From assembly GCA_951812925.1 (NCBI GenBank), contig OX638368.1, positions 156,288,492 through 156,352,491 of the forward strand: DNA of 64,000 nt, written 5' to 3'. The DNA comes from Calliopum simillimum. Lineage: Eukaryota > Arthropoda > Insecta > Diptera > Lauxaniidae. The translations under genes and the position numbers were made by a program. This document shows, in pieces, positions 22,620-34,654 of this stretch; within the stretch, counting starts at the first letter, position 1; every line of letters begins with the position of its first letter. The notes under the pieces were generated by a model. It saw nothing but the letters and a program-made list of their open reading frames with translations. It ran no database searches and was not told the origin of the DNA.

Positions 22620-24130
22620 GTTCATATTGTCAATGATGCCGTATCAAGTGAAGTACGCGCATTTCACTTTGACATGCGAAACATCCTTCTTCTTGTTGTT
22701 GTTTTCGCTCGCACTTCCAACAGCAGTTCAAAGTTTATTCGGGAAATTATGGTTTTGAATATGGTTTGTTTCATGTGGTAATGTTGGCAGCAGCAGCAGC
22801 AGTGGCTTTATGTATGAGCCTGTTTTTCTGTTTAAATGCATGTGACAAATAAACAAGGAAACAAACACATACATACTTACATGCATAACAGCTGTAGCAT
22901 GCACTACACAACACAGCATCGTGAAATGCATTTAGATCAGAAATGATGGCAACGTCGGTGTCGGTATTGTCATTTCATTTGTCTGCGTGTAATCAAGGGA
23001 CAAATAGCAAAAATGTCCTTTGATTATGAAGGATAATGATGCTGCACCTGATGTTTTTTGTTGGATAATGTTGAGCGTCGTTTGGCGGTTGGCTGATATT
23101 GCAAGTGGTAATATATTTTTGGTTGGTTGGATTGTAAGAGCGTTGCCAAAAGTTCAAATCGAATAGTCATTAGAATTTTATTCAATAAAATTTTAACCAA
23201 AAGAAAAATACTTGGAAAATCAACTCAGCTGCAGCGATTAAACTAACAAACACATACAAAGCCTTCGGAGCGACATGGTGTCTGAAGGTTGTGATCCATC
23301 CAGGAATAGGACGGTCACTTAAAGTCAAAGTTTTCTTTTAACATTCAAAAAACAGTAGATTTTACATGATTGTGTCTATGTTAATTAATATGTAAAATAC
23401 CACTGCTTTACAGTAACCACAAATACACTCACATACACAATTGCACACACACACATGCTTTTGATTTACAAAAGCCGACATTAAGTCAAAAGTGATAATT
23501 TTACATTAAATTAAACACGAATTTTGCCGTGTTCCATTTTTATTATGACATTGAGTGGGGGTCGGTGATGATGGTGGCTGCGACTGCTTTAAAATTGAAA
23601 ACAGAATTCAAAATGGCGTGCATCATAAATTTTTCATACAATTTATAATTTATGAGTAGAGAAAGGAGTAAATGTAGCCAGCCGGGGGAGCAAAAAAAAA
23701 AAAAGGCGCACGAAAAGCGCAATTTTGCACGTTATTCAGTCAGTTACTGCTGCTGTGTGTTGGTGGTCAGCAGCGGAAACGCAATTGTGGAAGGACAACA
23801 GAACTCGTGAACAGAATTGAAAAGGAGATTGAAATGGAACGACGCAAGAATGGATGAATGCAGTGAGTGTTAGATAGAGATAGAATACAAAATGTTCAAA
23901 ATAGAATGTGCGGTTTTATACGACAGACACACATTGCGGTGGCTATCGAGCTATGAAATGCAAACAGCGATCAAAAATTCTGTTTTGTTTGGTTGGATTT
24001 CAGCGCGAAATTTGCTCCATACGTTCATGTGTATGTATGTATGTATGTGTATTCAGCGCAGAAACATGCACATTAAAAGCATGTTAGTATCCCAATTGGA
24101 AAAAGGAATTTTGATACGACAAATATCATG
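22620..24130. other. Non-coding stretch with simple repeats
   Basis: No gene can be supported. GCAGCAGCAGCAGCAG lies near 22786 and a CA-rich run near 23430-23456. A TGTATGTATGTATGTGT run is at about 24030. Confidence 0.5.
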
Positions 24131-24134
24131 TTTA

Positions 24135-24449
24135 CACCGCAGATTTGTGAAGTGATTTAAGGCAGTTTCAGTTTTAGCTCTAAATTTACTATACAGAGAT
24201 AAATCTTTTTCCGACGGGATTTAACTCAAATCTGTGCATAAATCACAGCAAGGCTACCGATTTTGGATATTTTCAACCAAGTGGCAACCCTGAATTTTGA
24301 CAATTGGTTATAAATTTCATTAAACATAAAGCAAATGGAAAATAAATATTAAGAAAAAAATGGAAGACAAATTTAATTTTTCCGCTTTTGAAAATGGGTG
24401 GGATCTAACGATGTAATTTATTAATCTCAGCAGAGCTAAATCCCCGGTG
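24135..24449. mobile_element. MITE with CACCGNNGATTTA ends, copy 1
   Basis: Starts CACCGCAGATTTGTGA and ends with the complement of CACCGGGGATTTAGC, giving inverted ends of about 15 bases and a length of 315. The interior matches copy 2 at 37345-37656 (CCAAGTGGCA, TTGACAATTGG, AAGCAAATGGAA and others). No coding capacity. No clear target duplication is seen. Confidence 0.6.
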
Positions 24450-24679
24450 AAAACAGATTAAAAGTTGGATTTATACAAAAATTAAGATATATTCCATAGC
24501 AAAAAGCATGACTTAAATTGCGCTACGTTTTCTTCGGAGTTTTGTTAAGATCTACAAATCTCGCCTTTAAATCTTACCCATTATCCTTTTCGGGAAAATA
24601 TTAATATTTATATTCCATTTGCTTTGTTTTTAGTGACAATTAATGACAAATGTCAAAGTTAAGATCTGAAAATAGTCAA

Positions 24680-24801
24680 AATAGCTAGCTCTGCAGAGAT
24701 TTATACGCAGATTTAAAACAAATCTCGCAGAAATATATTTATTTTTGAATGGTTAGTCACGTGATTTATGTCGAGATTTAAAATTAAATCTTGAAACAGC
24801 C
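24680..24801 (-). repeat. Inverted partial copy of the CACCGNNGATTTA MITE
   Basis: Its reverse complement follows the left half of the element at 24135 (GGCTGTTTCA, AAATCTGCGTATAAATCTC, GCTAGCTATTTTG), so 24135-24801 forms a larger imperfect inverted repeat. Confidence 0.5.
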
Positions 24802-24809
24802 ATAAATTA

Positions 24810-25680
24810 TCTCATAGATATGTGGATTTATTCGGCTTTGTGAAAAATTAACAATTATATTTCCAAACAAAAGAACTGAATCAAATTACATAAAAAAATT
24901 ATATGTGGTGAAAGTGTTCAACGAAATATATATGTACAATATTTATATGGAGGAAACCTTCTTCAATCTCAATGCATAAAAAAAATTATTGTTATTTTCA
25001 ACTGAAACTCAGAGTCTACTTCTAGTTACTTAAAAAAAAACCAAAATATTAAAGAACTTTACCATTGCTTTTTCCTACTGGGTCTTTATTATTTTATTTT
25101 TGTAACACACACTGTGTTTAACCGCAACAGACGTTTTCAGTGTTGCTTTTAATGTTGATTCGGTTGTTGGTGTCATCATTATAACATTGCAATTGTAACG
25201 AGTAGTAGCAGCAACAAATGACGAACAGACAAATAAACTGTAAAGACAGAGGAAGACAGGTACATAGAAAGGTGTGAAAACTTATTTACATCTGAAATAT
25301 TGCACACACACAGAGGTAGGATAAACAAATAATTCATTTCATTTATTTAAGTTTCGGAAAGTGATTTACTTTGATGTGGCTACCAAAAACTACTTACGAG
25401 TAGAAGAAAAAGATGAAATAAATAATTCGCACAAGCAAAATAGGAAAAATCACAAAAATACAATAAGTCTCAAGTCATAGTTAAAGCAGCTAACTCTAGT
25501 GATTTTTAGAGAAGACTCCTGATTTTTAATCTGGTCTCCTGAATTATCTGTTGATTTCCGACCGAAGACCGAATTTAAGGAAAAATACTACTTTGAAAAA
25601 TCCATTTTGCTCCAAAAAAGTCCGAGAACAATGTCGATTGAGGACGATAAATTAAGTTATTTATATCTTTTGCATTTTGT
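24810..25680. other. AT-rich non-coding stretch
   Basis: No gene or clear repeat seen. Confidence 0.5.
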
Positions 25681-25684
25681 GTTC

Positions 25685-25945
25685 AAATATCGCCACGTCA
25701 ATGCTTCAACTCTTAAGTTATCATTGTTGCGATAAGTGGCCCATGATATTTTTCATGGTTTTGTGCACAACCCTTTCCAACCAGAGTTCTCTAAAGTGGC
25801 ACTGTTGTAAAGTTATAAAAAAAAAAACAAATCAAGAAAAGTCGAAATTCAGTGTAAATTCAAATTTTAAAAATATTAAAATTGAATTATCCCAAAACTT
25901 AAAAAAATAGAGTTATCCAGTTGAAGCATTAACGTAGCGATATAT
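25685..25945. mobile_element. Small inverted-repeat element
   Basis: ATATCGCCACGTCAATGCTT at the left and the complement of ATATCGCTACGTTAATGCTT at the right form inverted ends of about 27 bases around a 260-base element without coding capacity. No target duplication could be fixed. Confidence 0.5.
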
Positions 25946-25949
25946 ACAT

Positions 25950-26765
25950 GGGCATTTCCATGGTGTTACACACGTGACCGTCGAACACTTTTGAAGTAAG
26001 AAAAAGCCAAAATAAAACGGATTTTTGTTTTGACAACAGGCTTAACTTATAGCTCTAAATTAGCCATATAAGTGCTGCTAACTTCGATTTGGGGCAATTT
26101 TTCGTTTCCAAGATAGTTGCAAAAAACCAAGGCGGTCGTACGGGATAAAAACAGAAGTGGTCTTCGTGGTAAAAAATTCAAACGACGATTTCAGTGAAAC
26201 CTGAGGCAATATTTCAATGGCTAATTTCAGAATGTTGTGCATTGATGTCATTTAAAAATTGTTTTGATTTTTCCCAAAAATATTTTATACTTTTTTTTTA
26301 GTTTAATTTTTTCCACCATACAAATTTTAAATTAAAAATCTTTCAAAAAACCAGGATTTCCCAGTGAATGTTGGTTCACAATATCTTGTTAAGTTGACGT
26401 GGCATCACCAATTTTTTCAAAGGTTGTCATTTGTCCCTATCCATTTTACATGTGCACCAAATCTCATTATTTATTCTTTCGCTCTGTACACATGTATTAG
26501 ATCTCCATGGACGCTAAATAGTTTCAAAGATATGATTTAAATTTTTGGCTCACGGTTTACTTTTATGTAGAAATGCTGAAATAATTACAAATGTTTCGAA
26601 AAGATTGAAAAACAAAAACTGGACATTGTGGTGTATTTTTTACTTTAATATAAACTCCAAATATTTGGGTAAGAGTCTCCTGATTTTCACTCAAATTAAG
26701 TTAGCTGCATTAGTCATATGGACCTAGTCGGTCTATGTGACCGTCACAGTCACAATTAAAGCAAA
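25950..26765. other. Non-coding stretch
   Basis: No gene, RNA or repeat structure recognised. Confidence 0.5.
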
Positions 26766-26770
26766 AGTAA

Positions 26771-26893
26771 AAGTCATAGTCATAGTCATAGTCACTCATA
26801 GTCAGAGTCATAGTCATAGTCATAGTCATAGTCATAGTCATAGTCATAGTCATAGTCATAGTCATAGTCATAGTCATAGTCATAGTCATAGTA
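26771..26893. repeat. TAGTCA hexamer microsatellite
   Basis: About 20 units of CATAGT/AGTCAT. The first three to four units carry substitutions (CACTCATAGTCAGAG) and the units from about 26806 to 26890 are pure. The array is likely to vary in length between individuals. Confidence 0.95.
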
Positions 26894-26899
26894 AAATCA

Positions 26900-29090
26900 T
26901 ATCATATTGAAATAAAGAGTGGAGAATTTGATCACTAAAAACATACAAGAAACAGTTTTCTAGAGCATCTTAACCTATTATATAATTTGGTCTTTTTGAT
27001 CTACTATTCTAAAAAAAACTCGGTAATAATGGGTTAAAAAGTTCTACAAAAATATTCTTCGGAAAATTTCATAAGGGGTCAACAAAGACGAGAAATGGTT
27101 AAAACTTCAGAAAAATGTCCATGACAAACGTGATCATGCTACGCAAGAGGGAGTGAGTTGAACACACAGCGCAACGAACTTTGCTGCAGTAGCAAACGTA
27201 GCAATGCAAGGTCATTAGAGAAAGACAACCGAGAATTGGCTAAGTTGCAGGAAACTCAATTCTTATTTAGCATCAAAAGAGTTCAACATAGTATGAAAAA
27301 AAGTCCCCAATACTCCAAAAATGACAACAAGTATGGAGTTTTGCAAAAAAAAAAAAGGTTTAACAAATCACTTCTATTTGTCGTGTGATAAATTATATCT
27401 TTAAATGGTTAGTGTTTTTAAAAACCAGTGCGAATTAATGCGGCATTTGTATTTCTTTTTTTTTATATGACAAAAACAAAACGGAAACGCCAACATCATG
27501 ATGTGCACACATATGTATTGTGTAATATTTTTTTTTTTTTTTTGTTATTCAGTATTGTTGTTTTTATTGCATTTAAATACTTTCCAAGTGGCAATAGCAC
27601 AGCAACAACAGTAAAAAGTTGGCTACTGAGTTGCACACATGGTCGTTTCCTGTGCGCGTATCCTGCTGCGTTTAATTCCATTTTTATTGTGAACTTAATG
27701 CTATACACACTATTGTTACTGTGTTGCTTTGGGAAGGCGACTGGCTATGTGGAGGCAGGAACAGCATGATAACAAGGCAAAATGTCCGTTCGTTTAATCC
27801 TTACTGTTGCTGTATATCCGTTGCTCCCAATAGTCATCATCATGATCATCATGGACATCATAATCAGCAGCATCATGCAGTCTCGCGCTGGTTGGCAACC
27901 GGAAATACATTTATAAATTCACATACTCATGCTAATTATGAGATTTATGTTGCACAAACACACACACACTCCCTCTGTTACATACAGACGCATGTTTTCT
28001 TTTTTTTTTATTCGTTTTTACGTATAGTGTGTTAGTGTAATGAACTTGATATAAATTTGGTTCGTACAAATTACGAATGAAAAATTGTTGCATACTTTTT
28101 GGGGAGTTAACGCTATATACCAGATGTTGGCGTTTGTTTTTGACCACAAATGCAGACAAATTTTTTAATTTCATTTTTAGCAAAATCCTTGTAAAAAAAT
28201 ATTTCAGTGTTTTCAATATTGAACAATTTAATTACAATAAGTCATTTGAGTTTTAATGGGAAATAAAATAGTAGGTTCACGTATTATGTAAAGCAAAAAA
28301 ATTTAAAAAATGCAATATTGCAAAATATTAAGAATTTATTGAAAAAAAAAAACCAACAAAGTGTTGCCCTATTTGCAGGAAAAAAAGAAACAAAATCAAA
28401 AAACGATGTGAAAAGTATGCGAAAAAAATGTTAAAGCATCAGTAAATTCCATTGAGAATCAATTGCTGAATCAATTTCAATCAACAACATGCACAAACAA
28501 TGACGCACACACATACATATATACACACACACACACATAAACATTTGCAACTAAAAATAAAATGAACAGGGGAAATCGAAACGCGCCAAAAGCAGCAACA
28601 GGGGAATAACAAAAAAATAAAATGAAACAAAACAAAACCAAAGAGAAAAAATCAACAAATGACGCTGATAGCGGAGGGCGGCTGGAAGAAGTAAACAAGA
28701 CGACAACGCAACAGACAGTTAAATGCAAGCAAATAGGAAACGAAAATAGAAAAATCAACAGTAGCAAGAAAAGAAAAGAGAAAAAAAATCAACCGGAAAC
28801 CGGAAGTGTAGTTGAAACACTAACGATGCCAACGATGACATAAAGAAGAAATTTTGGTTGGGCGATGGTGCACAACAACATAATAGTTAACAAATATCAG
28901 TTGAACTTTGGTTTTGTGGCTTTGAAAATTTGAAAAAAAAAAAAAACGAAGAAAAAAGTCAAAAAATCATTTTGCATAAATCTGGGCAAAAAACAAAAAG
29001 TTCGATGTAAAATTTGTAAGGGTGCTATCTTTGGCCTGGTCAAAAAATAAATACCCTACACCCTACAAAAATATAATGTTATGAAGATTT
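26900..29090. other. Non-coding stretch with simple repeats
   Basis: No gene can be supported. CATCATCATGATCATCATGG lies near 27835. CA runs lie near 27955-27970 and 28505-28538. Frames here are driven by low-complexity sequence. Confidence 0.5.
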
Positions 29091-29094
29091 TGCT

Positions 29095-29320
29095 TGTATG
29101 GAAGGTTCCACGTCCTTTTATACGAGTCCAAAAAGGTTTTATTCTGAACTTGCTACACACATTTTTGAAATCTAATATTTGAGAGACGAACGACTTAGGA
29201 CGTGATCAAGAATAAATATATACTTTCTTGTTCATACCTGCCACACCTCTTCCTCTGCGCTACAAACAGAGGAACAAAGTGAATACAGCCTTGGTGTAGG
29301 GTATAAAAAGGGAAAACAGC
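29095..29320 (-). repeat. Dispersed fly repeat, copy A
   Basis: GTGATCAAGAATAAATATATACTTT, CATACCTGCCACACCTC, GCTACAAACAGAGG and TAGGGTATAAAAAG mark it as a diverged member of the family also present at 39950-40160 (opposite strand) and 44840-44970 (same strand). Confidence 0.55.
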
Positions 29321-30299
29321 AAACAAAGCGCCACAGAGCAACACAACCCTCGCCAAATTGAATTTAAGCAATTTTGTCTGATTTTTGTGAATCCTTTTTT
29401 TTTTTGGCTCACTTCGAAAATAACAATAACAACACACAACCAATATTGCCGCCAGCAAATTTAGCGGTCGCTTTGTGGCGGTAATTTTTAGCAGCACCAT
29501 CGTTGCTGCGTCGTCAAACAGGAGCCTAACTTAGTTGTTTGTGTTCTCCTTTAAACTTTTGGGAAAAGCATAGGGCCAGGACCAAACAGTAAAAAACGAT
29601 TGATACATTGATATTAAAGACGTACCTTTATACTTTTAAACAAACTTCAGAGAACAATAACGATATATATTCGTCTCTCGATGTCAGTTTACCATATACC
29701 GTACTGGTTTTTTTTATACAGAACATTATTTTTTTATTTTTGAGTTATGACAGTTTTACAGCAATCGAATGAATTGAGAAAACATTGCAACTTGCAAATG
29801 GAAGATATTCTAACTGCCTTAGCCGAATTCGCTTTCATTTTTTAAGCAGCCGGAAATCATTAGATTTATCGAGAAGGTTCCAATTCACGACGCCTCACAG
29901 TGGACGGGTTTGTATGAAACGGCGGATATATAGTAATATTAGAGCTAGGTTTTTGAAATTTGGTACAGATGAATTTTACATTAAATCAATAAAAATCTTT
30001 GAATATGAACAAAATCCGTCGACGAACGCTTCTACCTCCACCAATACAAAGTGAGGGCGTGATCGAAACTTTTTTTCAAAAGTGGATTAATTTCAATTAA
30101 CTTGACCACGCTGATTTCAAAAATGTTCCAAATTTTGAGCTGTCTTCTATAGTTTTCAAGTTATGAGAAAATTACAAAATCAATTTTATAAAAACTAGAT
30201 TTTTTTTGTCTGTGTATTTGTGCCTTATTGACTCGGAAACTAAATAATCGTTATTAAAGAATTTTTTACATTATGTTAGTATAAAAAAGGCTAAGTTAT

Positions 30300-30665
30300 A
30301 GGCTAAAAAAGTGGGCGGTGGCACGCCCTCCATAGAATCAACTTAACATATCTCTGAAACCCTTTGACGCAGATAAATAAGATTTGGCAATTATGTAAAA
30401 GTCGTCAAAACAAATAATGCTCACTGGAAAAAGAAAAAATGGGAGGGGCCACAACCTCAAAAAAATAAATAAATATATGATATGACAATTAGAACAAATA
30501 ATCCTCGCTAGAAAAATGGACGGTGCCACGCCCATCTGAATGCTGATCCATCCTATCTCAGAAACTGCTTGAAGAAAATACAATAGATAAAATCTAGTAT
30601 GTATGCAAAGAGCATTTGGAGAAATAATTTTTAATGAAAAAATGGGCGGTACCACGCCCTATGAA
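30300..30665. repeat. GGGCGGTGCCACGCCC modules, block 1
   Basis: Four copies of a near-palindrome (GGGCGGTGGCACGCCC at 30313, GGGAGGGGCCACAACC at 30440, GGACGGTGCCACGCCC at 30517, GGGCGGTACCACGCCC at 30643) follow AAAAA and precede degenerate ATCTCNGAAAC-type sequence. Spacing is about 125, 77 and 126 bases. No coding content. Confidence 0.65.
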
Positions 30666-30669
30666 AATA

Positions 30670-33130
30670 AAATTATTCATATTACTGACACTACTTACCG
30701 CAAATTATAAGATTTGGTACAATGCTTTGCTATGGTATGTCCAACTTAAGATTGGGCAACTTCCAAGGTGGCTTAAAAGGAGGTAATATACCCATTACCT
30801 ACTACCCTTTTTTTAAAAAAACACCATTTTCCGAATTTAAGCAGACTCTAAATAGAAAACTCTGAACAGTTTCGAGTTTGTTTCAAAAATTCGAAAGTAA
30901 AAGTTTAAGAAATTCTTCAGAGACATCTTTACGAAATCATTACGAATTCGTTACGAAAAACTCTGAATTTAGAAAAAAGCGGCACATTTGGTTTGTTGGG
31001 TGGTTTCAATCCAATTTACTGAAGCGCAATACCGATGTGGTGTTCAGTATCGAAACGTAGAGCACCTTAAAATTGATTCTATTCTGATTACGATCGAAAT
31101 CGGAATTGAGAAAATGCCTGTATAATTCACATAAAATCGGCACTAACGAAATGTTATATAAGGGCATCCGGCTTCAAACAAATTAACTAGAGCGTCACTA
31201 AACCAAAACAAAATTTTAAACTTTTATAGTATTTTTTTTTCGTCCCTAAGTATTATCTGCCAATTGGCGTATAAATTTTTTAAGTCCATAGTACTTTTAA
31301 ATTTAACCTATGTATGACCACGACCTGCCACAATGCGTCTGGTAGAAAAATGTAAGTATGAAAAGGCAGGAAGAAAGTTAAGTGTTTTAAGTGTGTACCA
31401 AAAGTATTTGTGATATTTATACATAGTGTTTGAATTGCATATCTCGGCATTCTACCAACTTTATTGTCAAGCAGTTTTTGTATAAACATTTTGCGAATCA
31501 TAGCACATGTACGAGTAAGACAAATGAACGCTAAACAATGCAAAACAAAAAAGAACTAAGCGTTGTAGTGATCTCAACATGCGTAGAATGTTATGGACAT
31601 TGATAAGAACATTAAAATAAAATTTCTTTAATAAAATCAACAACTTTACAATAAGTATGCATACATATTTCAACAATAAACAAATACAAAATATTGTAAA
31701 ATAAAAGAAAAAAAAAAAAAAAAAAATTGATATTGATAAGACAACGTTATATTTATACCAATCGTTAGAGTCCTTGGGAGCATGGCATCAAACCTATTGC
31801 GACTTACACACCGACATATACTAAATTACCTGATTTTCTAGTAGAATAATTTTTCGAAAAAAAAAAACTTTAATATTAAACTTTATTGTTAAATACATTG
31901 CCAAATTTTTTGCACAAATTTAATTTTATTGAAAAAACTCGTGAACCAATTCTGATGTTTTGAGACATGGCCTGAATTTTTTCATTTTTTTTTTCATTTT
32001 GTTTACAAAACAAAAGCCTTGGCATTGTTTACATTCTACGCTGTAAAAATCAAAAACTCTTCCTGCCTTTTATCCATCTATCAACTGGTTAGCACAAGCG
32101 AGTGAAGTGTATGGGAGCCACTTTATCCCAATCAGCAGCCAATCAGGCGCAATCACGTGAATTTTCAATTTACCACGCCATCCCGCTTACCCGTCTTTGT
32201 TGCTCACATAGACTTCTGTGCTGTGGATTTTCTGAAAATTTTATTTATTTTTTCAGTTTTTGCTTTTCCTCTACAGAAGCAGCGAGTGTTTCCGCTACTC
32301 ATCGCTTCATATCGGAAGTTGAAATCATTGAATTATTATTAATCGATTAGAAAATGATTTTAAAGTCGAAAATCACATAAAGGTACCAATGTATGTGAAG
32401 AAAGAATGAAAGAAAGAGTACATGCCGCAACAGAACACCAAATAGAGAGAGAAAAAAAAAAAAAAAAACGAAAATGGTTATGAAGATAAAATTGAATATA
32501 ACAAAATGAAGTAAAAACGAAAAAAAAAAAAAAAAAATATCCAAAAATAAAATGAAATTTCAATGCATTTAAGATTTTAGCGCACGTATACTACGTGTGT
32601 TGTTTACACACGACCGTACGTACACATATATACACGCACACCAGCGCATTGATGATTTGTGCAAACGTATTGTGCGAACATTGAAGAGTTTTGATTTGGA
32701 GGTTTTTTTTCATTTTCGAATATTCAATCATATGCAACCCCGAAATTTTATTCAATGAAATATTGCATGTTTGATATTGTGACTGGTGTATTGGTATGCG
32801 TTTTTCTTGTATGTATTTGTGTACAGATATTTGTGGCTTTGATGTACCATAGTTGTTTTTTTGGGGTGAAAAATATACAAAAAAGTAAATCGAAAAAGGA
32901 ATTTAGAAAAAGCTTAAAATATCAGTAGTTCTGTATTAAACTTTGATTTTGAATTCAATTTTTCTAGTTTGGTTGCAAACTTCTTGTATTGAATACAAAA
33001 TATGTAACTCATGCGGACCGGATACATTACACACTGAGCTAAACTTACAGCAGAGATTCTGAGGATTTTAAAATTTTTTTTTTAAGTTTCAGTGCCCTTA
33101 CCTATCACTCTATACAAAGCGAAGAAAAAA
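30670..33130. other. AT-rich non-coding stretch
   Basis: No gene seen. Poly-A runs lie near 31710 and 32450-32540. A weak A-box-like word on the minus strand near 33043 has no B-box. Confidence 0.5.
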
Positions 33131-33140
33131 GCATAACTTG

Positions 33141-33284
33141 CGTTGCTAAATCAGTTTCTACCACGTTCGTGAGTGTTTTAACTACGTTTCGCTGCTGATT
33201 TGGATTTAACAACGCTCCAAGATCATATTTGTATGGTGCGTTGCTAAATCACTCACGAACGTGGTTGAAACTTATTTAGCAACG
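33141..33284. repeat. Inner foldback with CGTTGCTAAATC arms
   Basis: CGTTGCTAAATCAGTTTCTA and CCACGTTCGTGAGTG at 33141-33175 are complementary to 33249-33284. The loop contains the start of the outer inverted repeat at 33183. Confidence 0.7.
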
Positions 33285-34382
33285 TTGCACAGTGCGAAAT
33301 TTGGGAGGTTTAGCGGATTTTTATTCAATTTTTGAAATACATAAAACGCATCAGATTATTCGTTATTTCGGTAATTAATATCCTACCTCAAAAACCTCAT
33401 ACTCAGTTTGGTGAATAACACTGCGAAACAACTGCAAAATGCACCTTAAACTTGCTTAACCTATTCATTCATACTTTTTGACTATTGAAAGCTTTTCGAT
33501 TTGTTTTAGTTTATAGATTGGTACATAAAAACGGTAAGTCGGTAGGCCGCGAAAATTTTTTCATTTATTTTTTAATGAAATTGTCACTTATTGGCATTCA
33601 AATAATTGCAGAATCTTTTCTTACTCGTGTGTGGTTTGCTTGTGAAAATTGTGCTTTTTAAGAAGTTCATAAGATTTACATTTTCAACTTCATTGGATAA
33701 TTTAAAAGATGTTACCACAAATTGCCATTTTGAAACGTACAAAATTTGAAAGGTGTTTATCCTCTACTGGAAACACAAAACATCTTTCGCGATATTTGGC
33801 GATCCTTTTTTAAACTTAACCTTTTCCAGAATGTCTTTAGAAATTTCATATACGACTGAAATTTCATGAAAAACCGACATCGGACGCCATCATTGGTTTT
33901 GTTTTGGAAAAAATAGGCTCACCAACACTAATATCTGACACTTTCCATAGTTTTAAGGCAACTATTCGTACGCTAGTTTATAATATACAAAAAAGGTTGA
34001 GGGAATCCTCTCGAAATTTAGAAGCATTTCTGAATAAAAATGCAAGAAACAGCAAATACCCCTTGTCTTACCTCCTTAATTTTTTATGGTGTTTTGATAA
34101 GAAAATGGTTATATCTATCAAGTTTCATAGCGATATCTGGTATGGGAGCAGAAATACAACGTTTAAAGCATTTCCATATTTGGGGGGTATAATAACGTCT
34201 TGTCTGATCCCCCTTAATTTTTACATAGTGTGCGGCCAATTAAATATATATCCAAGTATTAAGTTTCATAACTATAAGTGCTATATGTGCTGAGATATGA
34301 ATTAAGTTCCGCTAGACTCTGAAAATTTCGCACTGTGCGTTGGTTGCCAAACATTGTTAAATCCAAATCAGCAACGAAACGT
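33183..34382. mobile_element. 1.2-kb inverted-repeat element without transposase
   Basis: TACGTTTCGCTGCTGATTTG and following bases (33183-33214) are complementary to 34351-34382, and GCACAGTGCGAAATT (33287-33301) to 34326-34340, so the ends match as worn terminal repeats. The left one was split by extra sequence that includes the inner foldback arm. The interior has a 129-residue frame (33904-34293) with no recognisable domain. Confidence 0.5.
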
Positions 34383-34409
34383 ACTCAAAACACCACGAAA
34401 CGTAGCAAA

Positions 34410-34652
34410 ATCGGTTTTTTATTTGATTTTGATGAAATTTTCAGGGTTTCTGTAGAAAAGTATGTGCTTTTGAAAAAAAAAAAAAAAAATACACTCAAAA
34501 AAAAATTTATTTTTGGTGAATAAAAACTTTTTTTCTTTTTTAAAGCCATTTTTAGGGCTTGGTGCATCTTTTTTTTTTTAATTTTTTTCAAATACAGCAT
34601 ACTTTTCTACAGAAACCCAGAAAATTTCATCAAAATCGAATAAAAAACCAAG
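34410..34652. repeat. Foldback with TTTCTGTAGAAAAGTATG arms
   Basis: Arms 34410-34465 and 34598-34652 are nearly complementary (GATTTTGATGAAATTTTC and TTTCTGTAGAAAAGTATG, with few mismatches) around a poly-A/T-rich loop of about 130 bases. It abuts the element at 33183-34382. Confidence 0.7.
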
Positions 34653-34654
34653 GA

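Noticed and set aside
33904..34293. 129-residue open frame inside the 1.2-kb inverted-repeat element
   Set aside because: No transposase motif or known domain; not supported as coding.
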